Below are positions 11,379 to 21,995 of a stretch of 64,000 bases of DNA, piece by piece. The notes beneath the pieces were generated by a model, which worked only from the letters and a program-made list of their open reading frames with translations, did no database searches and was not told the origin of the DNA. Within the stretch, counting starts at the first letter, position 1, and each line of letters begins with the position of its first letter. This DNA is from Erythroxylum novogranatense. Its lineage: Eukaryota > Streptophyta > Magnoliopsida > Malpighiales > Erythroxylaceae. The stretch spans positions 11,029,225-11,093,224 of the forward strand of contig CM057226.1 in NCBI GenBank assembly GCA_029891385.1. Reading direction: 5' to 3'. The position numbers and the translations under genes were made by a program.

Positions 11379-11580
11379 TTCTGCAAAAAATCGTAAGCTG
11401 GAGTCACAGCTGTAGATACTGAGTCCAAATCGCGAAACCCTAGCCCCTCAATTCGTCAAGAAGAAACGTCTTTCTTCACCACCAAAGAAAATACAACTAC
11501 CGTAGACTTCAAACACACTCCTCTGTGTTGTATGTAGCTCCAATCGACCTTCAGAAACGATCAAGCACCGGGATCGTCAC

Positions 11581-11594
11581 TTGCTCTGATACCA
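11581..11594 (-). other. Primer binding site of the copia element
   Basis: On the minus strand TGGTATCAGAGCAA directly follows the 5' LTR, a perfect match to the plant initiator-Met tRNA primer site. Confidence 0.9.
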
Positions 11595-11765
11595 TGAACA
11601 GAAGATCGAGAGAAGAAAAGAGAGTAAATAAACTAGCCTTTTTATTATGTCGTGTATGTACAGTACAAAGCTAGATTTCATAATATATACAAGGTAAAAC
11701 AACTGTACAAGACAGAAACTAAAACGACAACACTTTACTAACTGTACTAACTAGCTATCTTAACA
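11595..11765 (-). repeat. 5' LTR of the copia element
   Basis: 171 bp, one difference from 6751-6921. At this length a TATA-like promoter is hard to point to; TTTATTTACTC on the minus strand is the only AT-rich candidate near the end. Confidence 0.95.
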
Positions 11766-11770
11766 ACCAC

Positions 11771-13510
11771 TTCCAACTACATAACTAAGCATAAGAAGCA
11801 AAGTTAACTGAAAAAAGATACAAAATTATGTATTAGCAAAGTAACAAGGTCATAGTTGTCGTGATCAGATACAGAAGATGATAGTGATCAAGATGCTCAA
11901 CTAGGGCATCTCTTATTTCTTCCACAAGCTTCCGGAGATTTACATCACGGACACTAGTTTGGGGACCTCTCGAGTGCTAACTAATTCCTTAGGATACTCG
12001 AATTCAGCCCTTCAGTAATGGTCTTCTTGAAAATAAGCGAAGGAAAAATTGGTGAATGAATCTGTTTTAATTCATTGTAATAGCCATCTTCTCGTGAGAG
12101 GAGCCGTTCGTTAAGCTTCTCCGTGGTTACCGCTTCGCCCTCGACTCGGTTCCTAGTATTATGGAGGCAAGCACGAAGACAAACATACACTGGGTTGCTG
12201 TCGGATTTGCCATTTAAGAGCTATAAGAAATGGTCGAAAGCAGATGAGCAAAGGATAAGCCACCTGAAAGAAATTTATAAGAAAGTAATAAGCCGGTCTA
12301 TTAACTAGGATCGCCGGAAAAGAAATGAAAGGTTTGACAATTGGACAGAGCTTACACATAAATGAGTATTTAAACAATCTCATACACAAATTGCCTCTTA
12401 GATTAGACAGAGACATAAACTGTCGGGGAGAAGATTATATAGGACAAATATTTCAAAGACCTGTCGTTTAAGTTTTGGTATGGGCAAGTAACTTGCAAAG
12501 AAGCTAATACAGGAAAAATGGAATTAAAGAAGAACGACCGTTATAATGACAATGAGGTTGAATGTATTTGAATAGATAATTAATTTACTATAGTCAAGTA
12601 TCGACTTAATTTTGGCAAATATTTAAGTACATTAAAAAAAAGCAGGCAATTAATCTACAATATAGATATTTATTTTAATAAATTTATTAGATAACATCAC
12701 TTTTGTTAGAACAATTATTTTAAGTTAAAATATAATCAATTATCAATTATACTAAATAATGTGAAATTAGTTTAAAGTGTATTTGATAAAACATTATACA
12801 AATAATTTATAGATATAAAATAAATGAAAAATATATATATCTTGAAAATTAAGGTTCACGCCAATTTAGGAGTCTTCCTTTTCAATAATAGAGCGAAGCT
12901 TTATTTCTTTATGTTCTTATTCCTATTAATTTGGGTCTTTTTAGATATATATTTGTACCAATAATCATATAACTTAACTCGTCAAAATAAAATATTAAAA
13001 TGATCGTTGATAGACTTTTACTATTTGATAGCTAATAATCATCTTTGTTATTCTTTTATAGGATTTCACATAAATGTAAACAAAATGCATTTATGTTTAT
13101 ATTATTTAATGAATGAACATGTATAAGAAGTAAAATCACATCAATACATATTCATTTTATGGTGATAAATACTTTACTAAAATACTCTCAATAAGAACAT
13201 ATTATAATATTTCTATTTCCTTTCAATTGTATTTGAATATTTAAAAATTTGAACAGAATTATTTTTTGTAATTCATATCTTATATGTTTATATGTTTATT
13301 TCGCATATATGGTTTAGTTATAACTATCTGTGTTATGATTTGAGTTACTTAAGTTAAATTGTTAATTGGATTTTCACACAAAAACTACATTATAGGTTTA
13401 TTTTGCATTTGCTTATCATTTTCGCTTCCATATAGGGAAAATATGAAATATCAATGAAGTAAAGGGAATGAGAAACTCTCTCTCTCTTATTCATTAGGGT
13501 ATAGTAAACA
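11771..13510. other. Unassigned intergenic sequence
   Basis: From 11771 to about 12560 the composition is moderate. It includes a 61-codon plus-strand frame (12123-12308) and overlapping minus frames that I do not recognise. From 12560 to 13500 it is strongly AT-rich without repeats I can define, apart from a short CT run near 13480. It is the landing site of the Tekay element at 13516. Confidence 0.4.
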
Positions 13511-14028
13511 ACTGATGTAACATCCCACCCCCTATGGGAATGGTAGAATAGTAATTTGTCATAGGATGAGAGTGACTGGGATTAATTAGGATTGTTCATG
13601 CATACTGGTATTTGTGAACAGTGAAATTTTTGCACATGAAAAATAACTGTACATGCATTCGTGACATTCCCGGTATTTGTGCCTAATGAAATTTTGTTGT
13701 GGATAACGTGGTAATTGAGTTTGAAAATTTCATTTGAGTGAATCTTTGTGTGTCTTATATTTTAAGGGATTTTAAGGAATTTTTCTGGACTTTTTCGGAG
13801 AAAATTCCTGGACCGAAAAAATCGACAAGTGGCGAACCGGTTGATTTTTGGTATCGAAAGTTTCTATCCAATGGCACTACAATATTGGGTATATTATTTT
13901 GGGATTGAAATGAGGGCCATTGGACTTGAATGAGTCAAATTTCATTAGGGTTCTTAAGAAATCCTATTACTTGTTTTGTTCTTTAGCTTATTTTGTCTTT
14001 TTGTTCTATATGCCACTTGTCCTCACCA

Positions 14029-14035
14029 TATAAAT
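14029..14035 (+). promoter_or_regulatory. TATA box of the 5' LTR
   Basis: TATAAAT about 510 bp into the LTR, followed within 30-60 bp by pyrimidine-rich sequence. The same box is kept in the 3' LTR at 22509-22515. Everything downstream in the LTR would be transcribed leader (R/U5). Confidence 0.65.
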
Positions 14036-14990
14036 GCTTTTTTCTTCTTCCTCTCCTTGTGTTTTCGGTGACCTCACATAAAAGGGATGAAAAAGAAGAG
14101 TTTATTGCTCATTTCTCCTCATCATCCGAAAACCAACTTTCCTTTTTCATCTCCATCGATTTTTTCTCCTTCTTTAAATGTTACTTCCTCCCACCTTAAG
14201 AGCCTTGCATGCATCCAAGTTACTTTCTTTCCATGATGAACTTACACATGCATGGTGTTAGAAGAGAGTGGAGATGGTGTTGAGTGAGAGGATTAAGTAA
14301 AGAATTGAAGAGATTGAAGTTGGAAAAGCTTGATTAGGTAAGGTTTATGTTAAGCTTTCATTATGTATTTCATGAATCATGGTTGTTAGATGCATTCAAT
14401 GGGAGTTATTGTTTATTAATCATGATTTATGATGCTTTAATGTTATGAAATTTATAGCTTGAATTGTTGGGTAAGGTTATGTTGAGTATGATTTGATAAG
14501 GTGAGCATGAATGATGTGGTTTAGAAGTGTTTTAGCTTGATTTTGGATTGATTCTTGATGATTATTCTTGCATGGAAATGAAGAGTTTAGTGCTGCCAAA
14601 TTGTGACTATTGGTCTAAGTGAATGTATGAATGATCTAGTGACTGATTTCTTGTCCATTTGTATGCTTAGTGATGTGTTATTGACATTGGAAGTGATAGG
14701 ATCTAAGGTTAGTACCAAAGCTGGAAAAGGTGGTTTTGTACCGATTACACTGTTTTGATCATAACGAATTGTGTGGTTATGCAAATGAGGTACGGTTTAT
14801 GCCAAATAAACCTTTAGTTGATTGGCTACAATTTTGTGTGAAATAGGTGTTGTCTAATTGTAGCTCTAAGAGGTTGAATTTTGGCTTGGAAAATCAGAGA
14901 CATGGGCTATGTAAACAGTACCCGGATAGATGACCTAATTGTTTTGATGATTGTTCTTGATTAATTTAGAAGGAATTGCTGAAAATGGTC

Positions 14991-15790
14991 TTCATGAAAG
15001 TTTTAGCCTATCATGTTAGCTTTCCATTTCCACTAATTATGCAATTTTTCGATATGTATGTTGTGAGTGATGACCTGTGAATGTTGGCTGTTTATGTGCA
15101 TTATGTGGGAACCTAGCCATAAGTGTAGGTTTTGTGAGTATTGTGATTGGAAGCAAATTTAGAGATTTCCTTGATTTGATTTGGCTCAAGTGACCTTCTG
15201 GAAAGTTGTAGAGGAAGCAATTATCTTGAAAATGGCATATATCATGCTATTTTTGGATATCAGATTTGGGAGTAATGAATTTGTAAAAACTGAATCTGAA
15301 TTAGGTCATTGACTGTTAATTAGGGTAGTCACTTACATGACAGTTTTGAGCTTGTTAATGATGGAATTGGATTCTGAGTCCTTTATGAAAATTGAAGTTT
15401 GAGATCTTATCTTTCCATTGATATAAGGTAGTGACTTTTTTGACACTTTTGCAAGGAGCTATGCTGTTTTAAAATTTGCTATCTAGATTGACGAATTTCA
15501 GTGGGTAGATTCTTTGTTGAATTGTTTGACCTAGTTAGCAAGTGAATTTGATTTCAGGTTGTTCATGAAAGTTGTAGAAAACATTGTGATTTTTCTGTGC
15601 ACATTTATTGTGTAATTTTTGACTAAGGAACTGGAAAGTTATGGATTTTGTAAAATCCTGCACTGTTTTGAGAGGTATTGACTGGGCAGTAGCTTTGATT
15701 GGATTTTTGACACCCTTATGGGTGAAGTTGATTTTTATGGTCTTCATGAAACTTGTAGAGGTTTTCATGATCTTTCCAACGAGATATGGT
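14991..15790 (+). repeat. Degenerate ~180-bp tandem modules in the LTR
   Basis: The phrase TTCATGAAAGTTGTAGA, or a close variant, starts at 14991, 15196, 15382, 15562 and 15743. Each is followed about 20 bp later by a TCTTTCCA-type word. Spacings are 205, 186, 180 and 181 bp. Units are diverged outside this phrase. The same modules recur in the other large LTRs of the window. Confidence 0.6.
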
Positions 15791-15878
15791 TTGTAATTTT
15801 CTGAATTGTGTACAAAGAATTATAGGTGTTCGAATTTCGGTTTGAAAATAGGAAAAAGAGAAGGAAATAGGGGCAACA

Positions 15879-15902
15879 TATATATATATATATATATATA
15901 TT
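15879..15902. repeat. TA microsatellite
   Basis: A run of about eleven TA units in the 5' LTR; the 3' LTR has only about seven at 24357-24371, which is a main length difference between the LTRs. Confidence 0.85.
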
Positions 15903-16269
15903 AATTGTTTTATTTGATTTTTTGTGTTCTTTTGGGAATTTTTCGACGGAAAATTAACTTGGGTCCGGGTAATGGTTCTTTAGTCACTGTTTTATTTATT
16001 TTTGGACCGATAGAAGTCCGAATTGAGTAAATTCTGTGTTGTTAGATTTCTAATTTTTAGACGGATTTTTATGATGGAAAAATTTAGTTTAGGGTCGGGA
16101 ATATCATGCACATGCATTGTACACCTTTTAATTGTTACGTATGCATCATTAACTCGTTATGATTGGACAATTAGTAATAGTTATCTTCTCTTATTATTAT
16201 AGAGGCACAATTGGAGCGTCGACCTACCGACGTAGCAGAAACTTCCCGGCATTAGCTCGGAAGTAATAG

Positions 16270-16923
16270 GTGAGTGACTGAGATGGTTTTCATTCAATTA
16301 TTATATGTCTAATGTGGGGAATAATGGTGGGATTAGTGGTTGTGTTTGTTTCTGACTAGATTCCGGACAGATGGTCCGATGAATTTGAAGATCTGACATA
16401 GAAGTGTTTTGATGTGCAAATTGTGAAATGTTTGCTATTACTGTGATACACTGTGATTATTTGCCTTGCCTCGGATGTGACCTGATTGTGTTACATTGAC
16501 TAATTGTGATACATTGACTGTTAAATTAGGCATATGCATTTCATACACAAAGGCATAAATGGATAATAATAGTTATGACCAGAGTCGCCACTGATACTGA
16601 AAAAGAGCCTCGAGCTCGAAGAGAGAAGGGCTCTCCTACTCCCTAGACGCGTCTATTGCATACTGTTTACCATTAAGCGCTCGGTCACAGCACTGTAATA
16701 AACTGGAAAAGTGTCACATATGCATTGCATACATATTTAACTGACTGAATACTTGAACTGGAATAAGGCAAAAGTGCCTGAGACAATTGTAATGTGTTTC
16801 TCCTACCTGTGTTATTGGATTGACTCTGTAGTTTGTTTATGTGATGCATGAATTAGGCGAACCATCGATGATGGTTCCTCACTGAGTTCGCAAACTCACC
16901 TAAAATTACAACCTATTTTTCAG
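16270..16923 (+). other. Predicted leader intron with conserved hairpins in the LTR
   Basis: A strong donor (AG then GTGAGTGACT, GT at 16270-16271) and an acceptor CTATTTTTCAG ending at 16923 would define a 654-bp intron inside the transcribed part of the LTR. Within it are a stem pair at 16572-16580 / 16684-16690 enclosing short dyad units, and two adjacent hairpins: AACCATCGATGATGGTT (16860-16876) and TGAGTTCGCAAACTCA (16883-16898), just before the acceptor. Equivalent cassettes occur in six other LTR copies here. Splicing itself is inference. Confidence 0.5.
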
Positions 16924-17326
16924 GATCGAGAGTAGACTGATAGCTCCCGAGAGACTGTAGAGCCACGTAGATCAGACTGGCGAGAGAGGCTATGGCTCAA
17001 AAGTCGGTCAGCTGGGATTTCTTTTGAGATGACCTAGTTAGGACTGCTATTTTTGTCTTGTTGTATATAGTATTTTGGGTTAAGTGTTCAGAGTGATTTA
17101 CAGACTAAGAACACTAACAGTTGTATAAATTATTAAGTTTGATGAAATGAAATGGAACACAGTTTGGTTTTAAAAAGTTTCAATTTCATATTACTGGTTT
17201 ATTATTGTGATGCCATGTGGAGTTTAGAGCTGTTTGTCTGTAGTTCTCTCTTATCGGAGGATATGTACCGGAATGACCTACTGGTGTTCCGGTGGGTACT
17301 CTACGGTAAGGGGGCGCTATATTAGG

Positions 17327-17338
17327 TGGTATCAGAGC
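17327..17338 (+). other. Primer binding site of the Tekay-type element
   Basis: TGGTATCAGAGC, the plant initiator-Met tRNA primer site, five bases after the 5' LTR end. Confidence 0.93.
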
Positions 17339-17415
17339 ATGGTTTGGCATCTGTTGGGACTAGTACATAATTAGGCTTGAATTATTGTGAGAAATGCATA
17401 AACTAATCGGAATTA

Positions 17416-18535
17416 TTGTTTGGTTATAGGTCATCCGTTCTTGGTGATCAGATAGATCACCACGGTAACGAGGATCTGCTTGAGCTAGTAGAGAGTCATC
17501 GGTGCCTCGATTCGAGGAGCCGCCTCCCGAGTTCTGTGAGGCGGGAGAGGAGGTATGACAGCTGCCATGCTAGAGGGGTAGATTTCTTTAGAAGATCTGA
17601 GACCGCCGAGGCCGAGGATGGTGGAGAGGATCGAGAGTCTTCGACTAGATGGATTGTGATGTAGATGAGCGCTTTGACTATGCAGTCTCTCTTCTGCAGT
17701 GCCCAGCCTATCAGTGGTGGAAGACTATCCCGGGCAGTACCACCAGGCCTTGCCCACTGATATGGGAGGATTTCCTGAGGGCTTTCAAAGATAATTATAT
17801 GCCCAAGGTGTATTTGGAGATGAAGATGCAGGAATTTTTAGAGCTGAGAAAGGGTAGGATGACTGTGGCGGAGTATGAGGTTCGGTTTAATGAGCTGATG
17901 GGATATGCTACTGCTTTGATCTCGACTGAGGCTGATAGATGCCGGAGGTTTGAGCATGGCCTCAACATGGAGATTCGTACCAGATTGGCCCGGTCTGATA
18001 TGGGTACCTTCATTGAGCTGAGAGCTGCTGCAGTGCGGGTTGAGTAGCTTATGAGGCAGAGACAGGCAGAGATGGGTCAGGTGTCCAGTAGGAAGAGGCC
18101 GAGTGAGAGTCAGGGCAGTTCTGGCAGAGACTATAGTAAGCGCCAGAGCAGGCCTTTCAGGTCACCTGGAGGGTCTAGACATTCTGGGTATGGACAGAGA
18201 GGGAGATTTGTGCAGAATGGCAGCGGCAGTGGTCGAGGTGCAGGGCAGCTTCCTCTAGTGTGTGAGCATTGTGAGAGGAGACATAGTGGGGAGTGTCGGT
18301 GGCTGACTGGAGCCTGCCTTAGATGCAGCTCGATGGACCACCAGGTTAGGGATTGCCCCGCCACCTTGGGAGCTCAGTCTGCTGTCAGTGGGCGATTAGG
18401 GAGAAACACTACCGTACAGCAGAGTAGGGTGGGTGGATCCGGGCAGAGGGGACGAGGAAGAGGCCAAGGTAGAGCTGAAGGCTCTTTTGTGCGGAGGCGA
18501 GGGCCGGGCAGCCGACCCAGGCCCGAGCCGTGGTC
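17416..18535 (+). pseudogene. Gag of the Tekay-type element
   Basis: The conserved Retrotrans_gag block is clear at 17649-18047: CPAYQWWKTI, IWEDFLRAFKDNYMP and MTVAEYEVRFNELMGYA. After a TAG near 18045 the same frame continues (18051 onward) with a basic, Gly/Arg/Ser-rich region and a zinc knuckle, CLRCSSMDHQVRDC (about 18318-18360), preceded by a second Cys/His cluster CEHCERRHSGEC. The N-terminal part (17416-17664) is in another frame, so there is a frameshift near 17650. Gag packages the RNA in virus-like particles. Confidence 0.85.
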
Positions 18536-18862
18536 TATGCCATGACCAAGCAGGAGGCCCAGGATTCTCCATATGTAGTAGCAGGTGCGCTTCTTATTTC
18601 TGGCTTTAAAGCTTTTGCACTGCTAGATCCAGGATCCACACACTCATTCATCGCACCGCATTTGGCATGTGGATTGCATGGGGATAGGGAGAGGTTACAG
18701 TATGGGTTAGAGTTGAGTACACCTCTAGGTAGCACTACTACATTAGGAGAGGTCTGCAAGGGGTGTCCGATTGTGATTGATCAGGTAGAGTTGAGGCGGA
18801 CTGAGATAGTGTTACGTGAGAGAGATAGATGTGATTTTGGGATGGGTAAACTACGCACATAG
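18530..18862 (+). pseudogene. Protease (retropepsin) of the Tekay-type element
   Basis: The sequence ALLISGFKAFALLDPGSTHS carries the active-site region in the DPGSTHS form seen in many plant chromoviruses rather than D-S/T-G. It overlaps the end of the gag frame in a different frame and stops at 18860, before the RT segment, so at least one frameshift separates it from both neighbours. Confidence 0.8.
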
Positions 18863-18947
18863 GGCCGTCATGGACTGCTACACCAAGGAGGTCGTATTAG
18901 AGTCTCCTGGTCAGCCTAGAGCAGTGTTCAGAGGAGTTAGTTAGGCA

Positions 18948-19871
18948 GTGTCAGCCCAGATGATCTCTTTTCTGAGTGCCATGAGATTGATGCAGGGAGG
19001 CTGTGAGGCCTATCTGGATCATGTGATTGACATCAGAGTTGAGCAGAGGCTTCAGGATATTCCCATAGTTAGGGAATTTCCAGATGTGTTTCCTAATGAG
19101 TTACCGGATTTGCCGCCGGATCGGGAGACAGAGTTTACCATTGACCTCGTTCCAGGTACTGCTCCTATATCTATCCCTCCATATAGGATGGCACCTGTGG
19201 AACTGAGGGAGCTGAAGGCTCAGCTACAAGAGTTATTAGAGAAGGGCTTCATTAGACCCAGTGTCTCACCGTGGGAAGCTCCAGTATTATTTATGAAGAA
19301 AAAGGGTGGAACTTTGAGGCTGTGCATTGATTACAGGCAGTTGAATCGGGTGACAGTGAAGAATAAGTATCCACTGACTAGGATCGATGATCTATTTGAT
19401 CAGTTGCAGGGAGCTCAGGTATTTACTAAGTTAGATTTGAGATCAGGGTATTATCAGCTGAAGATAGCCGAGGCTGATGTACCTAACAGTGCCTTAAGGA
19501 GCAGGTATGGGCATTTCGAATTTCTGGTGATGCCGTTTGGGTTGACTAATGCCCCGGTAGCTTTCATGGCCTTGATGAATAAGGTCTTTCAGCCCTACCT
19601 TGATCAGTTCGTAATTATCTTTATTGATGACATTTTGGTGTATTCGAGGAACAGACAGGAGCATAGTGAGCACTTGAGGATTGTTTTGCAGACTATGAGG
19701 GAGAGACAGTTGTATGCTAAATTCAGTAAGTGTGAATTTTGGCTGGATCAGGTGATTTTTTTGGGGCATATTGTGACTGGAGAGGGTATTCAGGTGGATT
19801 CGAGTAAGATTGAGGCAGTGCTGAAGTGGGAAGCTCCACGGAACGTGGCAGAGATTCGGAGTTTTCTTTGA
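18948..19871 (+). pseudogene. Reverse transcriptase of the Tekay-type element
   Basis: Conserved series: [18 protein letters not shown] (pre-RT), [48 protein letters not shown] and the catalytic box [11 protein letters not shown], then [16 protein letters not shown]. The usual LTNAPATF appears as LTNAPVAF. The frame ends at TGA (19869-19871) within the motif that normally reads SFLGL, a probable G-to-T change; the same frame resumes after the stop. Confidence 0.92.
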
Positions 19872-20499
19872 TTAGTTGGATATTACTGGAGGTTTGTTGA
19901 GGGGTTTTCACTGATCTCAGCCCCTTTGACAAAGCTTCTGAGGAAGAACGTACCATTTAGATGGACTGAAGAGTGCCAGAAGAGCTTTGATGAGCTGAAA
20001 CATCGGTTGACTACTGCACCGGTGTTAGCTATTCCATCGATGTTGGAGGATTTGAGGTGTTCAATGATGCATCGCATCGTAGATTGGGATGTGTTCGATC
20101 TGACATGGTAGAGTGATTGCATATGCCTCGAGACAGTTGAGGTCGCATGAGGTAAATTATCCAGTGCATGATTTGGAGTTAGCTACAGTTGTATTTGCTC
20201 TGAAAATTTGGAGACATTATTTATATGGTGAGACCTTCCAGATTTTCACTGATCATAAGAGTTTGAGGTATTTGCTGAGCCAGAGAGAGTTGAATTTGAG
20301 ACAGAGGAGGTGGATAGAGCTACTCAAGGATTATGACTGTACCATCGAGTACCACCCCGGGAAAGCCAATGTGGTGGCAGATGCTCTGAGTAGAAAGTCT
20401 TATACTAGTACAGCTCAGATTCAAGCAATGAGGTTGCCTAATTTGATTCAGTTGAGAGCCTTGAATGTACAGTTGACTTTGGAGCAGGATGGAGCCTAA
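19872..20499 (+). pseudogene. RNase H of the Tekay-type element
   Basis: The thumb and connection region (FRWTEECQKSFDELKHRLTT) is at 19926 onward. A frameshift near 20100 moves to another frame giving [32 protein letters not shown] and [16 protein letters not shown], the Ty3/gypsy RNase H hallmarks. A stop follows at 20497-20499 in the linker before integrase. Confidence 0.88.
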
Positions 20500-20619
20500 T
20501 TGGCCACCTTGAAGCTTAGACCGATGCTACTGGACAGGATTAGGAGAGTTCAGGACAAGGATCCTTCCTTGGTAAGACTGATTGAGAGAGAGAGATCTGA
20601 TTGAGATTTTGATTTTGAG

Positions 20620-21995
20620 TTGAGAGATGGGACTTTATGGATGGGTCAGAGACTGTGTGTGCCCGATGTGGATGATCTGAGGCGTGAGATTCTAGAGGAG
20701 GAGCACATGCTCGCCTATGCTATGCACCCTGGTACTACCAAGATGTATAACACTCTTAAGCAACATTTCTGGTGGCCTGGCATGAAAAAGCAGGTAGCGG
20801 AGTATGTATCCAGGTGTATGACGTGCCAGCAGGTTAAGACTGAGCACCAGGCTCCAGTAGGGAAACTTCATTCGTTACCTATTCCCGAGTGGAAATGGGA
20901 ACGGATTACTATGGATTTCATTATGGGATTGCCCAAGACTCCGAGGCAGCATGATGCTATTTGGGTCATAGTGGACCGGTTAACTAAATCGGCCCATTTC
21001 TTGCCAGTGAGGGAGAATAATTCCCTTGATCAATTGGCCCAAGTATGTGTACGAGGTAGTGAGACTGTACGGGGTTCCGGTGTCGATAGTGTCAGACCGG
21101 GATCCCAGATTTACTTCGAGGTTCTGGCAGAGCTTGCAGTCTACTATAGGTACTAAGTTAAATTTTAGTACAGCATTTCATCCTCAGACAGATGGGCAGA
21201 GTGAGAGGACGATTAAGACTGTTGAGGATATGCTTCGAGCTTGTGTATTGGAGTTCAAAGGAGTATGGGACCAGTATTTGGCTCTTATTGAGTTCGCTTA
21301 TAATAATCATTATCACAGCAGCATTGGGATGGCACCGTATGAGGCTCTGTATGGGCGGCAGTTTCGATCGCCTCTATATTGGGATGAAGAGGGTGTGAGG
21401 ATGATTGAGGGTCCTGAGCTGATTCAGGATACTGTAGATAAGGTGAAACTGATTCGGAGTCGCATCAAGGCGGCTCAGGATAGACAGAAGAGTTATGTGG
21501 ATCAGCATCGGAGAGAAATGGAGTATAATGTGGGAGACAGAGTATTTTTATGGGTGTCACCATGGCGTGGTGTACTGAGATTTGGTAAAAAAGGGAAGTT
21601 AAGCCCTAGGTACATTGGTCCCTATGAGATTACTGAGAGGATAGGACCTTTGGCCTACAGGTTGGCTTTACCGAGCGAGATGTCTCAGTTACATGATGTA
21701 TTTCATGTGAGTATGCTCTGGAGATATCGGTCAGATCCGACACATGTAATACCGGCTCAGGAGATTGAGGTGTCTAGTAATCTAAGTTATATTGAGGAGC
21801 CGATCCAGATTGTCGGGTCACAGGTTAAACAGTTGAGGAATAAGAGTATCCCATTGGTGAAAGTTATATGGAGGAACCACTCGACTGAGGAAGCCACTTG
21901 GGAGACCGAGGAGCATATGAGCAAACAATATCCTCATCTATTCGACCAATCAGGTAAGAATTTTACGGACGAAATTTTTATTAGAAGGGGGAAAA
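20620..21995 (+). pseudogene. Integrase with C-terminal chromodomain, Tekay-type element
   Basis: The zinc-binding domain (HPGTTKMYNTLKQHFWWPGM with CMTCQQVK) and first catalytic Asp (TMDFIMGLPKT) are in one frame to about 21040. A frameshift there passes to the frame holding [14 protein letters not shown] (second Asp), [13 protein letters not shown] and [13 protein letters not shown] (Glu region). The GPY/F-type module [12 protein letters not shown] follows, and a C-terminal chromodomain at about 21795-21945 ([19 protein letters not shown]). In this family the chromodomain is thought to steer integration to heterochromatin. The frame ends at the polypurine tract. Confidence 0.9.
21983..21995 (+). 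other. Polypurine tract of the Tekay-type element
   Basis: AGAAGGGGGAAAA immediately precedes the 3' LTR. The upstream phrase GGACGAAATTTTTAT is also present next to the 3' LTR of element B, showing kinship. Confidence 0.9.

Larger units (their letters stand above)
6751..11765 (-). mobile_element. Complete Ty1/copia retrotransposon, very young LTRs
   Basis: The element is bounded by 171-bp LTRs (6751-6921 and 11595-11765) and flanked by a perfect 5-bp target duplication ACCAC (6746-6750 and 11766-11770). On the minus strand the order is 5' LTR, PBS (11594-11581), gag, protease, integrase, RT, RNase H, polypurine tract and 3' LTR. That gene order, with integrase before RT, defines copia. The LTRs differ at a single base (the A in CAACTATACAAG on the left is G on the right), so insertion was recent. 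Nevertheless the pol frame has five stop codons. Confidence 0.95.
13516..17321 (+). repeat. 5' LTR of the Tekay-type element
   Basis: Starts TGTAACATCCCACCCCC and ends GGGGGCGCTATA; the matching 3' LTR ends GCTACA, so the terminal CA has mutated to TA here. It contains a TATA box at 14029, five degenerate modules of about 180-205 bp (14991-15790), a TA microsatellite (about 15879-15902), and the splice/hairpin cassette (16270-16923). Confidence 0.93.

Noticed and set aside
12123..12308. Possible organelle-derived or host exon sequence near 12123
   Set aside because: Composition differs from the flanks, but I could not match it to any mitochondrial, plastid or nuclear gene from the sequence alone.
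13993..14199. 68-codon frame found identically placed in both Tekay LTRs (also 22473-22679)
   Set aside because: Its duplication is explained by LTR identity. It begins at the LTR TATA region and has no recognisable domain, so I treat it as leader sequence.
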